The notes: generated by a model from the letters alone, not told the origin. DNA of 35,287 nucleotides from an uncultured Microbacterium sp. (GCA_947503655.1 CANNEP010000028.1:1-35287); one strand, 5' to 3'; positions 1-7,614 are shown, numbered from the stretch's first letter. Numbers and translations: made by a program.

Positions 1-296
1 TCGTGGTGACTCCGGTTGTCGGATGGCGCACGCGCACACTCCCGGTCTGCGTGATGGATCATGGCGAAACCCATGAGGTGCGGTTGACGTCTGTTGACGA
101 CCTGCTCAACCCCGAGAACCGTTTCACCTCGGTGTTCCGGCACGAGCGTGGTGACTTTCGCGGCCCCGCATTCGATATTGGCGGCGCGACAGTGTGGGGC
201 TTCACTGCCCTCGTGATCGACCACCTGTTCGAGGCATCGGGCTGGACGCGGCCGTGGGACGACGGCGACCTCCGCGACATTTTCACGCTGCAGTAA
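1..296 (+). CDS. NUDIX hydrolase, CoA pyrophosphatase-like (C-terminal part; 5' end outside window)
   Basis: The reading frame is open from the first base and ends at TAA 294-296, so only the last ~97 residues are present. They match the C-terminal third of NUDIX hydrolases of the CoA-diphosphatase (NudL/YeaB) group: a TPVVGW strand, a V..V..LL.PENR segment, and the closing PAF-x-GGATVWGFTA motif that ends this family. Known family members cleave CoA or related dinucleotide pyrophosphates. The NUDIX box itself (GX5EX7REUXEEXGU) lies upstream and cannot be checked. The GTG at position 3 is probably an internal valine rather than the start. The next gene begins 56 bases downstream with its own start signals, so the two need not be one operon. 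Confidence 0.8.
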   Translation, partial: VVTPVVGWRTRTLPVCVMDHGETHEVRLTSVDDLLNPENRFTSVFRHERGDFRGPAFDIGGATVWGFTALVIDHLFEASGWTRPWDDGDLRDIFTLQ

Positions 297-352
297 CGCT
301 CATGAGAGACGCCGATGAGGTGTCATTCAGCCGGGCATGAGATTCTGTAAGG

Positions 353-1600
353 ATGCACGCGCCCCAAGAACTTGACTTGACCATCTCTGACGTCGCCCAC
401 GGCGGCATCTTTGTTGCCCGCCACGAGGGTCGAGTCATCTTCGTCTCCGACGCGATTCCGGGTGAGACCGTTCGCGCTCGCGTGAGCGATGACTCGAAGC
501 CGTCATTCTGGCGCGCCGAGACCGTCGAGGTGCTCGAAGCTTCGCCCCACCGCCAGGCACACGTGTGGTCGGCCGCCGATGTCTCCGTGTCGCCCGCGCT
601 GCGCCCCGGTGGTGCCGAGTTCGGCCACATCAACCTCGCCCACCAGCGTGAGCTGAAGACCAAGGTGCTGCGTGACTCCCTGGCCCGCTTCGCGAAGATC
701 GAGTCAGACGCGACGGTGCAGGGTGTTGGCGGCCAAGCCGATGGCACCCGCTGGCGCACCCGGGTGAGCCTGCACGTTGACGGCGCTGGCCGTATCGGCC
801 CGTACGCTGCGCGTAGCCACAACGTCATCGAGGTCAACGACCTGCCACTCGCGACCGCCGCCGTTGAGCGTGCCGCAGACAAGTTGTACGGCGATAACGC
901 CGACCGTATCGACCTGATCCAGGCAGCCGACGGCCACGTGCGCGTGCTCAACCGCACCCTCGACGACAAGGGTCAGCCCGTCGAACGCCAGTCCAGCAAG
1001 CGCGAAGTGCTCATCGAGCGCGTCGGCGAGCGCGAGTTCCGTGTTGACGCTGACGGCTTCTGGCAGGTTCACCACGATGCCGCTACGACGCTCGACGCCG
1101 CCGTGCGCCGTGCACTGCGCGACGTTGAGATCGACCCGAACGCCTGGCACCTTGACCTCTACGGCGGTGTCGGCCTGTTCGCTGCGACCGTCGCCGAACT
1201 GGGCGGCACCCGTGTCACGAGCGTCGAGGCGAACGCCCGCGCCACCGAGCACGCCGGCGAGAACCTCTCCGAGTGGATCGGTGCCCGCGCCGAAACCGCG
1301 CGCGTTGACCGCTACACCCGCTCGCTGCTCCAGACGGCCTCCGAGCGCGAGCGTGCCCGCCTGCGTGATGGCGTTGTCGTGATTGACCCGCCCCGCGCCG
1401 GTGCCGGCAAGAACGTTGTCGCCGACCTCGCAAACCTCGCACCGCGTGCGATCGTTTATGTGGCGTGTGACCCGGTCGCCCTGGCCCGTGACCTCGGCAC
1501 GTTCGCCGAGCGCGGCTACCAGCTCGCTGGCATCGAGGCGTTCGATCTGTTCCCGCACTCGCACCACCTTGAGACGGTCGCACTGTTGCAGCAGGCTTAA
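353..1600 (+). CDS. TRAM-domain class I SAM-dependent RNA m5U methyltransferase (TrmA/RlmCD family)
   Basis: Expected to methylate C5 of a uridine in 23S rRNA or tRNA using S-adenosylmethionine. A TRAM-like RNA-binding beta domain covers residues ~5-60. The substrate motif FWQVH is at 236-240, the SAM loop LDLYGGVG at 267-274, DPPRAG at 345-350, the nucleophile in ACDP at Cys372, and the general-base segment HHLET with Glu407. At 415 residues it is of normal length. Oddity: Cys372 is the only cysteine in the protein. The stretch after residue ~64 that carries the 4Fe-4S ligands in RumA/RlmCD instead reads through RPGGAEFGH (residues 84-92) with no cysteine, so this must be a cluster-free form. 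The ATG at 353 follows GTAAGG. A weak -10-like GATTCT at 341-346, six bases before the ATG, makes a leaderless start possible. Target base is unknown. Confidence 0.88.
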   Translation: MHAPQELDLTISDVAHGGIFVARHEGRVIFVSDAIPGETVRARVSDDSKPSFWRAETVEVLEASPHRQAHVWSAADVSVSPALRPGGAEFGHINLAHQRELKTKVLRDSLARFAKIESDATVQGVGGQADGTRWRTRVSLHVDGAGRIGPYAARSHNVIEVNDLPLATAAVERAADKLYGDNADRIDLIQAADGHVRVLNRTLDDKGQPVERQSSKREVLIERVGEREFRVDADGFWQVHHDAATTLDAAVRRALRDVEIDPNAWHLDLYGGVGLFAATVAELGGTRVTSVEANARATEHAGENLSEWIGARAETARVDRYTRSLLQTASERERARLRDGVVVIDPPRAGAGKNVVADLANLAPRAIVYVACDPVALARDLGTFAERGYQLAGIEAFDLFPHSHHLETVALLQQA

Positions 1601-1607
1601 CCTGCGC

Positions 1608-1626
1608 GTTACCCGCTTCGGATAAC
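1608..1626. promoter_or_regulatory. Inverted repeat at the -35 position of the response-regulator promoter
   Basis: Eight-base arms GTTACCCG and CGGATAAC are separated by CTT, with one mismatched pair. The element starts 8 bases after the methyltransferase stop and ends 4 bases before the TAGGCT -10 box. It could be an operator, for example for the response regulator itself, or a small hairpin ending the upstream transcript; there is no T-run after it, which favours the operator reading. The exact octamer GTTACCCG occurs again at 4662-4669, downstream of the operon. Confidence 0.4.
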
Positions 1627-1630
1627 CAAC

Positions 1631-1636
1631 TAGGCT
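1631..1636 (+). promoter_or_regulatory. -10 box TAGGCT of a leaderless promoter (response-regulator operon)
   Basis: TAGGCT lies six bases before the GTG start at 1643, which would put the transcription start at or next to the start codon. No clear -35 hexamer is visible; an inverted repeat takes its place. Confidence 0.55.
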
Positions 1637-1642
1637 GGCGCT

Positions 1643-2317
1643 GTGAAGCGCATCGCCCTCATTGATGACCACGAGTCCGTTCGGCTCGGCCTCGAAGCGG
1701 CGTGCTTGCGTGCCGGACGCACGGTCGCTTTCAGCGGCCCGAGCGTCAGCGAGTACCTGCAATGGCGCGTCAATACCGGCGAGGCTCCCGTCGATGTCGT
1801 GGTGCTCGACCTGTCGCTGGGCGACGAAACCACGGTGACAGATAACGTGTCTCGCGTCGTGCACGATGGTTCCAGCGTCATCATCCACAGCGTCGCTGAC
1901 CGTCCCGCCGCCGTGCGCGAAGCGCTCGCGGCTGGCGCTGCCGGTGTCATCAGTAAGTCCAGCCCCATCGACGATGTGGTTTCAGCGATCAACACCGTCG
2001 CGGAGGGTCTTCCACTGGACAACCTTGAGTGGGCGTCGGCCGTCGAGGGCGACGTTGTCTTCGCCAACGCCCAGCTGTCGGTACGTGAGCGCGAAGTGCT
2101 GCGCCTGTACGCCGCGGGGCTACCTCTCAAAATGGTCGCCGATCGCCTCGGCATCGCGTATTCGACGGCAAAAGAGAACATCTCCCGCATCCGATTTAAA
2201 TACGTTGATGTGGGCCGCCCGGCCCCCACGAAGGTCGATCTGCTGATGCGCGCCATGGAAGACGGCATCATCGATGACCCGAACGACGAGCACGGAGACA
2301 ACGGTGGTAGTCGCTGA
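1643..2317 (+). CDS. NarL/FixJ-type two-component response regulator
   Basis: This is a DNA-binding transcription factor activated by phosphorylation. The receiver domain (residues ~1-120) has the acidic pair Asp8-Asp9, phospho-acceptor Asp56 (in VVLDLSL) and Lys105 (in VISKSS). A LuxR-type helix-turn-helix follows at ~144-205, with LSVREREVLRLYAAG and a recognition-helix region around TAKENISRI. At 224 residues the length is usual. The GTG start at 1643 is chosen because MKRIALIDDH is the normal receiver N-terminus and a -10 box sits just upstream. The end overlaps the histidine kinase gene, its probable partner. The regulon is unknown. Confidence 0.92.
   Translation: MKRIALIDDHESVRLGLEAACLRAGRTVAFSGPSVSEYLQWRVNTGEAPVDVVVLDLSLGDETTVTDNVSRVVHDGSSVIIHSVADRPAAVREALAAGAAGVISKSSPIDDVVSAINTVAEGLPLDNLEWASAVEGDVVFANAQLSVREREVLRLYAAGLPLKMVADRLGIAYSTAKENISRIRFKYVDVGRPAPTKVDLLMRAMEDGIIDDPNDEHGDNGGSR
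2294..2298 (+). promoter_or_regulatory. Ribosome binding site deciding the kinase start
   Basis: GGAGA inside the end of the response-regulator gene lies five bases before GTG 2304. This supports that codon as the kinase start over the in-frame ATG at 2274, which has no comparable site. Confidence 0.5.
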
Positions 2318-3497
2318 GGCGATGCCCGGGCGGCAAGAGGTTTTTGCTGCCGGTTCTTTCACCAGCAAGCGGATTGAACGCATCGTTCAGATCGCTGCCG
2401 GTGTCGGTTCGCTCATTGTCGGCACGCAAGCCTTCATCGCGGCCCTCGGGAGCACCGATGCGGGCGTCTGGCACATTCCGTTCATGATCGCGATCTTCAC
2501 GAGCCTGCTCGCGTTCTTAGCTTCGTGCTTCACCGGTCGTGCCCTGCGCGTCACGGCGATCACCTTCGTTACCCTCTACACGCTTGTCGTTGTCGCCTGG
2601 CCCTGGGTAACCGATCACGCCAGCAACCCCGGCTACGCGCAGCCGTGGATCTGGTACGTCACCAACATCGCCACGATCGCCGCCGTGCTCGTGATGTCGA
2701 TGCCGTGGCAGATCACGTTCACAATCGGCCTGCCGGTGCTCTTCTTCGGGGCGCGCATGTTCCAGGTGGGTTTCGCAAACGACCATTGGGCATCAAACGC
2801 TTTCGACCTCTCGTTCGGTCTGTGCCTCGGCGCGATCCTGTTGATTTTGGTGCGCACCATGCGCGCGAGCGGTCGTGAGGTTGATGAGGCTCGCGGAACC
2901 GCGCTGGCGGAATACACGCAGGCCGCGGCTGCCGAGGCGGCCGAGTCGGAACGCATCTCCATGGCCGCGCTAATGCACGACAGCGTGATGGCGGCGCTCA
3001 TCTCTGCAACCCGCGCTACCACCGAGCGCGAGCGGGCGTTGACGGTCGTGATGGCCCAGGAAGCGTTGACGGGCCTTGCCGATGCCGAATCTGACGAACG
3101 CATCGCGCTGGGGCGTCCGATCAGCGCCCGCGTCATCGCCGCCGACCTCACGAACGCGGCACGAGACTTCGGCGTCGTCATTGACATTGCTCCGCCGACT
3201 GACGAAGAGGTGCCCGGCCACGTTGCGCGTGCCCTCACGCTCGCGGCAACACAGGCGATTGCGAACGCGATTCAGCACGCCGACGGGCAGGGTCTTGCCG
3301 TGGCAGTGTCAGCAACGCGTGATTCCTGCCGGGTGCGGGTGAGCGATACCGGTGGCGGCATCAATTTTGCCGCGATTCCCGCCGATCGCCTCGGCATTCG
3401 GGCATCGATCTATGCGCGCATGGCGGCCGTCGGCGGAACCACGGAGATTACGTCTGGGCCGGGCAGCACGGTCATCGACATGAGGTGGCAGCGATGA
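2304..3497 (+). CDS. Membrane sensor histidine kinase, partner of the NarL-type regulator
   Basis: Predicted autophosphorylating kinase of about 397 residues. The N-terminal half carries roughly five or six hydrophobic segments (residues ~25-185) with little outside the membrane, so it may sense an intramembrane or envelope signal. A helical dimerisation region follows with MHDSVM, His225 being the likely phospho-acceptor in a HisKA_3-like setting. The C-terminal HATPase domain has an N box (QAIANAIQHA, Asn321) and a G1 box (DTGGGI from Asp348), then RLGI. GTG 2304 is preferred because of GGAGA upstream; ATG 2274 would add ten residues. It overlaps the regulator gene by 14 bases and the next gene by four (ATGA), so the three are translationally coupled. 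Ligand unknown. Confidence 0.88.
   Translation: MVVAEAMPGRQEVFAAGSFTSKRIERIVQIAAGVGSLIVGTQAFIAALGSTDAGVWHIPFMIAIFTSLLAFLASCFTGRALRVTAITFVTLYTLVVVAWPWVTDHASNPGYAQPWIWYVTNIATIAAVLVMSMPWQITFTIGLPVLFFGARMFQVGFANDHWASNAFDLSFGLCLGAILLILVRTMRASGREVDEARGTALAEYTQAAAAEAAESERISMAALMHDSVMAALISATRATTERERALTVVMAQEALTGLADAESDERIALGRPISARVIAADLTNAARDFGVVIDIAPPTDEEVPGHVARALTLAATQAIANAIQHADGQGLAVAVSATRDSCRVRVSDTGGGINFAAIPADRLGIRASIYARMAAVGGTTEITSGPGSTVIDMRWQR
3482..3488 (+). promoter_or_regulatory. Ribosome binding site deciding the start of the third operon gene
   Basis: GAGGTGG lies five bases before ATG 3494, whose ATGA overlaps the kinase stop. The in-frame GTG at 3485 lies inside this site and is therefore unlikely to be the start. 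Confidence 0.55.
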
Positions 3498-4549
3498 ATA
3501 TCACAACGCGCACCGCGCTGCTTCTCGTCGGCATTGTTTTCACCGCCTACCACGCCGCACGCACCCTGTTTTGGACGGGGCCCGTGGTGCACCCGGTGCT
3601 CATCATCATCACGGTGTGCATTGTCGCTCTCGTCACGCTCATCGGCCTCTTTGCCGAATCTCGCAACCCCGTGGTTCCGTCTGATGTCGCGCTGACCGCC
3701 GGAGGCAACGGGCCCGGCGTGCTCCCGATGTGGGCAGGCGTGCTGGCGATGGTCACCGCCGCTCTCACGCCGACCGCCGTGGCTATTGGCGTGGGGCGCG
3801 AGCACGTCGACGCGCCGTACGCCACGGGTTACATCGGTGGCGTCGGACTCCTCCTGACGGTCGTCATGATTCGACGCCGCGTGATGTGTGCGTGGATCGG
3901 TGTCGGCCTGCTGGTGATCGGCTCTGTCGCGTGGCTCGGGCCGCTCGGCGCTTTCTCCTTCGGCCTCGTCGGCGCGATCATGTGGGTCAGCGTTGCCCAA
4001 ATCATCATGCACTCGCTCGACCGAGCATCACGTGACACGATGCGCCTCCTCGAACTGCAGCGCGCCGCAGCCGCGTGGCAGGCAGCGCAGTCGGTGCGCC
4101 GGCGTGAGCGCCGCGTGCGGGTGCAGTTTGCGCTGCAGGTTGCCGGGCCGCTGCTGACGCGCATGATCGGTCAGGGCGGTGCGCTGACCGATGAGGAACG
4201 TGCCGAAGCCCGCGTCGCCGAGGGCACATTGCGCGATGAACTGCGCGCCCCGCACCTGCTCGACACGCGCGTGCGCATCGCTATTGAGCGGGCGCGGCGC
4301 CGGGGGAGTACCGTGACTCTGCTCGACGAAGGCGGGCTCGACGGGCTGAACGACGATGAACTCGGTCGCATCCGCGGTGAAATCGCCGACGCGATTTCCG
4401 ACGCCCAGTCGGCGCGCATCATCGTGCGCAGTTCGCGTCACGCTGAGATCGCGGTGACCGTCGTGGGGCGTTCGGCGACCGGCGACGGGATCGCCGCTGA
4501 CGACACGGTCGAGCTGTGGCAAGAAATTACCCGCACCGCCAGCGTGTGA
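3494..4549 (+). CDS. Polytopic membrane protein with a degenerate histidine-kinase-like cytoplasmic region
   Basis: The protein has 351 residues. About six membrane segments (near 7-25, 34-53, 78-99, 113-127, 131-148, 152-172) are followed by a basic, helical cytoplasmic region (175-351). That region holds LRDELRAPHLLD (246-257) and RARRRGSTVTLLDEGG, a pattern I associate with the linker and start of the ATPase domain in some actinobacterial sensor kinases. I see no H-D phospho-acceptor box, no N box and no GxGG/DxGxG nucleotide loop. It may be a pseudokinase that binds or tunes the neighbouring kinase; this is inference, and no function is established. It is coupled to the kinase by an ATGA overlap. 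No gene follows on this strand for over 2 kb. Confidence 0.7.
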   Translation: MNITTRTALLLVGIVFTAYHAARTLFWTGPVVHPVLIIITVCIVALVTLIGLFAESRNPVVPSDVALTAGGNGPGVLPMWAGVLAMVTAALTPTAVAIGVGREHVDAPYATGYIGGVGLLLTVVMIRRRVMCAWIGVGLLVIGSVAWLGPLGAFSFGLVGAIMWVSVAQIIMHSLDRASRDTMRLLELQRAAAAWQAAQSVRRRERRVRVQFALQVAGPLLTRMIGQGGALTDEERAEARVAEGTLRDELRAPHLLDTRVRIAIERARRRGSTVTLLDEGGLDGLNDDELGRIRGEIADAISDAQSARIIVRSSRHAEIAVTVVGRSATGDGIAADDTVELWQEITRTASV

Positions 4550-4855
4550 GCCGCACCAGCCAACGGCGAGCGGAACCGGCACGCGCCGCCGCGAATAGGC
4601 GCGGAGAAAAAGATGGGGCGGGGATGGTGTCTGAACACCACCCCCGCCGAGGTGCGAGATCGTTACCCGAAAACAATCCCGCAAGAGCCGGGTAAAAGCT
4701 GGCACGTCTACCCTGGGACGTTCAGCCCGGCTAACGCATTGCGTTTGCCTTTTCAGTATGCGACGCCCTGGCAGGGTTTGTCTGTAGGTACTTTGGGGGA
4801 CAAAACGGCCGGTTTTGGCGTTTCTCGGGCGCGTCGAAGCGCTTTTCGGTGAGGC
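4550..4855. other. 306-base convergent intergenic region rich in inverted repeats
   Basis: No convincing gene is seen here. Besides the strong hairpin at 4617-4648 listed separately, it holds CGCGCC/GGCGCG arms at 4582-4587 and 4598-4603, TTACCCG/CGGGTAA arms at 4663-4669 and 4689-4695, an AACGC-ATT-GCGTT hairpin at 4733-4745 with TTTT at 4750-4753, and CAAAAC/GTTTTG arms at 4801-4817. A short plus-strand open frame crosses the terminator and resembles nothing I know. The region separates the signalling operon from the accD-accE operon, which read towards each other. Confidence 0.6.
4606..4648 (-). terminator. Rho-independent terminator of the accD-accE operon (minus strand)
   Basis: A 14-base-pair stem with one mismatch (arms 4617-4630 and 4635-4648) encloses the four-base loop CTGA. 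Read on the minus strand, the stem is followed within four bases by a T-run (the A-run at 4607-4611 on the plus strand), the classic intrinsic-terminator layout. On the plus strand no T-run follows, so stopping of the signalling operon there would be weaker. Confidence 0.75.
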
Positions 4856-5074
4856 TTACCGGGCCCAGGAGCCGAAACCGACGTTGCGATCGGGGGCACG
4901 ACGCATCTGGCGGCGCGTGCGCATCCACTCCGATGGTTCCGGCTTGTCTTCGCTCTTCGCGTCTTCAACCTCAGCGGCGTACGTTTCGGAGATCACCGCG
5001 ATCACCGCCGCCAGTTCTTCTGGCGTCGGGGTGCCGCGGGTTACCGCGATTGACAGGGCCGGCTCGTCACTCAC
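4856..5074 (-). CDS. accE: Acyl-CoA carboxylase epsilon subunit
   Basis: This 72-residue protein has the features of the small epsilon subunit specific to actinobacterial acyl-CoA carboxylases: the N-terminal strand [16 protein letters not shown], an acidic low-complexity middle, and a C-terminal W-x-R-x2-Q-M-R segment ending in VGFGSWAR. Known epsilon subunits stabilise or stimulate the alpha-beta carboxylase complex. The GTG start at 5074 overlaps the accD stop by four bases (GTGA), so the two are translationally coupled. No maf-like gene follows, as often seen in relatives; a terminator does. Confidence 0.88.
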   Translation of the reverse strand: MSDEPALSIAVTRGTPTPEELAAVIAVISETYAAEVEDAKSEDKPEPSEWMRTRRQMRRAPDRNVGFGSWAR

Positions 5075-6660
5075 AGCGGAATGTTTCCGTGCTTCTTCTG
5101 CGGGCCTTCGACGCGCTTGCCGCGCAGGGCACGCACAGCCTTTGCAATCATGACTCGAGTCTGCGCCGGCTCGATGATGCCGTCAATCTCGCCACGCTCA
5201 GCGGCGAGGAAAGGCGACGTCACGTTGTACGTGTATTCGTTTGCGAGGCGCGTGCGCACAGCGTTGACGTCTTCGCCGGCTTCTTCAGCCTTGCGCAGAT
5301 CGTTGCGGTACAGGATGTTGACCGCACCCTGGCCGCCCATGACGGCGATTTCGGCCGTGGGCCATGCCAGGTTGACGTCAGCACCGAGCTGCTTCGAGCC
5401 CATCACGATGTACGCGCCGCCGTAGGCCTTGCGGAGGATGACCGTGACCATCGGAACCGTGGCTTCGGCATACGCGTAGATGAGCTTTGCGCCACGGCGG
5501 ATAACGCCGGTCCACTCCTGGTCGGTGCCCGGCAAGTAACCGGGAACATCGACGAGCGTGACGATCGGAATCGAGAACGAGTCGCAGAAACGCACGAAGC
5601 GGGCAGCCTTTTCGCCCGCCTCAATGTTGAGCGTGCCGGCCATCTGTGACGGCTGGTTGGCGATGATGCCGACCGTGCGACCCTCGAGGCGGCCGAAGCC
5701 GATCACGATGTTCGGGGCGAACAGCGGCTGCACTTCGATGAAGTCGCCATCGTCGACGATGCGGCCGATGACTTCGTGCATGTCGTACGGCTGGTTCGGC
5801 TGGTCGGGGATGATCGCGTTCAGCAGACGGTCTTCGTCGGTCGTTTCCCACGTGAACTCCGACGCGTAGGTCGGTGCCTCCGACAGGTTGTTGTCAGGCA
5901 AGAACGACAGCAGGGTGCGAGCGTAGTCAATCGCATCGTCTTCGTCCGAGGCGAGGTAGTGTGCAACGCCCGAGCGGGTGTTGTGCGTGTAAGCGCCACC
6001 AAGTTCTTCCATGCCTACGTCTTCGCCGGTGACGGTCTTGATAACGTCGGGGCCGGTGACGAACATCTGGCTGGTCTTGTCGACCATGATCACGAAGTCG
6101 GTGAGCGCGGGGCCGTAGACAGCGCCACCGGCGGCGGGACCCATGATGATCGAAATCTGCGGAATGACACCCGAAGCCGCGGTGTTCTTGCGGAAGATCT
6201 CGCCGTACTTGCTGAGCGCGAGCACCCCCTCCTGAATGCGCGCGCCGCCGGAGTCGAGAATGCCGATGATCGGGATTCCGCTGCGCAGGGCGAAGTCCAT
6301 CACCTTGATGATCTTGTCGCCGGTGACCTCGCCCAGCGAGCCGCCGAACGTGGTGAAGTCTTGCGAGTACACGGCAACGGTGCGGCCGTGAATGGTGCCG
6401 ACACCAGTGACGACTGAGTCACCGTAGGGGCGCGACTTGTCCATGCCGAAGGCGGTGGTGCGGTGACGAACGTATTCGTCGAGTTCGACGAAACTGCCCT
6501 GGTCAAGCAGCATCTCAATGCGCTCGCGCGCAGAGAACTTGCCCTTGGCGTGCTGCTTCTCCTGCGCCAACTTCTCGGGTTCAACGATTGCCTCGTTGTA
6601 TCGAGCGCGCAGATCTGCGAGCTTGCCATCCGTCGTGAAAAGGTCGTTCGTGTCCGTCAC
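5071..6660 (-). CDS. accD: Acyl-CoA (propionyl/acetyl-CoA) carboxylase beta subunit
   Basis: Carboxyltransferase subunit that moves CO2 from carboxybiotin on the alpha subunit to acetyl- or propionyl-CoA, giving malonyl- or methylmalonyl-CoA for lipid synthesis. The protein shows the two crotonase-like halves of the PccB/AccD5 group: [13 protein letters not shown] near the N-terminus, [10 protein letters not shown] and [16 protein letters not shown] in the first half, and [24 protein letters not shown] and QGAVNILYR in the second. The start is set at GTG 6660 (529 residues, VTDTNDLF), because TAGGGT lies seven bases before it; the frame can be extended to 6720 but would then span the promoter. 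It is divergent from birA, whose product biotinylates the partner alpha subunit, which is not in this window. Confidence 0.95.
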   Translation of the reverse strand: MTDTNDLFTTDGKLADLRARYNEAIVEPEKLAQEKQHAKGKFSARERIEMLLDQGSFVELDEYVRHRTTAFGMDKSRPYGDSVVTGVGTIHGRTVAVYSQDFTTFGGSLGEVTGDKIIKVMDFALRSGIPIIGILDSGGARIQEGVLALSKYGEIFRKNTAASGVIPQISIIMGPAAGGAVYGPALTDFVIMVDKTSQMFVTGPDVIKTVTGEDVGMEELGGAYTHNTRSGVAHYLASDEDDAIDYARTLLSFLPDNNLSEAPTYASEFTWETTDEDRLLNAIIPDQPNQPYDMHEVIGRIVDDGDFIEVQPLFAPNIVIGFGRLEGRTVGIIANQPSQMAGTLNIEAGEKAARFVRFCDSFSIPIVTLVDVPGYLPGTDQEWTGVIRRGAKLIYAYAEATVPMVTVILRKAYGGAYIVMGSKQLGADVNLAWPTAEIAVMGGQGAVNILYRNDLRKAEEAGEDVNAVRTRLANEYTYNVTSPFLAAERGEIDGIIEPAQTRVMIAKAVRALRGKRVEGPQKKHGNIPL

Positions 6661-6667
6661 GGACTCA

Positions 6668-6673
6668 ACCCTA
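6668..6673 (-). promoter_or_regulatory. -10 box TAGGGT of the leaderless accD promoter
   Basis: Read on the minus strand, TAGGGT is followed by seven bases and the GTG start at 6660. Seventeen bases upstream, at 6691-6696, AACGAA occupies the -35 position and is part of a repeated TCGTT motif in this region. Confidence 0.6.
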
Positions 6674-6690
6674 CCGGCGGGCTCACCGCA

Positions 6691-6730
6691 TTCGTTAGAG
6701 ACAATCGACAACGACTTCACGAATCGTTAG
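6691..6730. promoter_or_regulatory. Possible operator: repeated TCGTT motifs between accD and birA
   Basis: In the 111-base divergent gap, TTCGTTAG (6691-6698) and ATCGTTAG (6723-6730) form direct repeats 32 bases apart. AACGA (6710-6714) with TCGTT (6724-6728) forms an inverted repeat with a nine-base spacer. The left copy overlaps the accD -35 position; the right copy lies just upstream of the birA promoter. A regulator shared by both genes is possible but unproven. Confidence 0.35.
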
Positions 6731-6759
6731 TTCACCCTCTCCGGAGCTGGCGTTCGGCG

Positions 6760-6765
6760 TAGGGT
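6760..6765 (+). promoter_or_regulatory. -10 box TAGGGT of the leaderless birA promoter
   Basis: The same hexamer as the divergent accD promoter lies six bases before ATG 6772. No ribosome binding site is present between them, which fits a leaderless mRNA. Confidence 0.6.
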
Positions 6766-6771
6766 GAGCGC

Positions 6772-7551
6772 ATGGCTATCAGCGCGACAGATTTCCTCCT
6801 CACGGCGGCCCACACACCGCATATTGCGGTGGTCGAGAGCACCGGATCGACAAACGCCGACCTGCTCGCACACAGCGCCGACGCGAGCGCCTGGCCCCAT
6901 CTGTCCATCCTCCTGACCGATGATCAGCGTGCCGGCCGCGGACGACTTGACCGGTCATGGCAAGCCCCCGCGGGAACTTCGCTGGCGCTCTCCGTGCTAT
7001 TGCGCGCTGCCGAGGTTCCGCCCACCGCTCGAAGCTGGGTGCCCCTGATCGCCGGACTCGCGATGACCGAATCGATCGCCGCGCAGCTGAGCACGGCGGT
7101 GTCAGCAAAGTGGCCGAATGACGTGCTCGTAGGCGACAAGAAGATTTGCGGCATCCTCGCCGAAATGAGTCCGAACGCTGAAGCAATCGTCGTGGGCAGC
7201 GGCGTGAACACGGCGATGACCGAAGAGCAAGCGCCGGTCGAGACAGCGACGAGCTTTGCGATGCAGGGCAAACCTGCCCACCTCGATCTGCTGGTGTCGC
7301 ACTACATCGGGCGCATTGCGGCAGAGCTCCAGGCCCTGCGCGACCATGACGGTGACGCGGTTGCTTCGGGCCTGCGTGATCGATTTGTCGCCGTGTGCTC
7401 CACCATTGGCAAAGTGGTCACCATTCACCTGCCGGGCGGAGATAAGTACACGGGCGACGCCACCGGAATCGACGATGATGGGCGCCTGCAGGTTGTCGCA
7501 GACGGTGAGTTGCGCATCGTATCCGCCGGTGACGTCGTGCACGTGCGCTGA
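6772..7551 (+). CDS. birA: Biotin-[acetyl-CoA-carboxylase] ligase (class I, no DNA-binding domain)
   Basis: Makes biotinyl-AMP and transfers biotin to the carrier lysine of acyl-CoA and pyruvate carboxylases. The catalytic domain begins almost at once: ESTGSTNADLL (22-32), the biotin/ATP loop DQRAGRGR (51-58), the KWPNDV segment from Lys113, and KICGILAE with Lys124 matching the active-site lysine of E. coli BirA. VGSGVNT (141-147) replaces the usual GIGxNV. A small C-terminal SH3-like domain (from ~215) ends in SAGDVVHVR. There is no N-terminal helix-turn-helix, so unlike E. coli BirA it should not repress transcription. 259 residues is normal for this class. Confidence 0.94.
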   Translation: MAISATDFLLTAAHTPHIAVVESTGSTNADLLAHSADASAWPHLSILLTDDQRAGRGRLDRSWQAPAGTSLALSVLLRAAEVPPTARSWVPLIAGLAMTESIAAQLSTAVSAKWPNDVLVGDKKICGILAEMSPNAEAIVVGSGVNTAMTEEQAPVETATSFAMQGKPAHLDLLVSHYIGRIAAELQALRDHDGDAVASGLRDRFVAVCSTIGKVVTIHLPGGDKYTGDATGIDDDGRLQVVADGELRIVSAGDVVHVR

Positions 7552-7602
7552 TAGATCGCTGAACCTTGCGGCGAGGCGAAGACCAATGTCGCACACCTCC
7601 TC

Positions 7603-7608
7603 CACAAT
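7603..7608 (+). promoter_or_regulatory. Possible -10 box CACAAT for the PH-domain gene
   Basis: CACAAT lies six bases before GTG 7615, with the same spacing as the better -10 boxes in this window. The match to TAnnnT is weaker, so transcription through from birA is also possible. Confidence 0.35.
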
Positions 7609-7614
7609 GGGAGC

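Noticed and set aside
704..1888. Long minus-strand open frame (394 codons) opposite the methyltransferase gene
   Set aside because: It lies antisense to a clear gene, has no recognisable domain, and is the usual by-product of GC-rich codon use. The same applies to the long antisense frames at 21629-22819 and 29314-30552.
4801..4817. CAAAAC/GTTTTG hairpin as a terminator
   Set aside because: The stem is short and AT-rich with no T-run beyond its own arm; it is too weak to call.
4613..4852. 79-codon plus-strand open frame after the signalling operon
   Set aside because: It crosses the strong hairpin terminator, has no ribosome binding site, and its product resembles nothing known.
6661..6720. 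Extension of accD to the upstream ATG at 6720
   Set aside because: The extra 20 residues would span the -10 box and the repeated motifs; GTG 6660 fits both the family length and the leaderless pattern.
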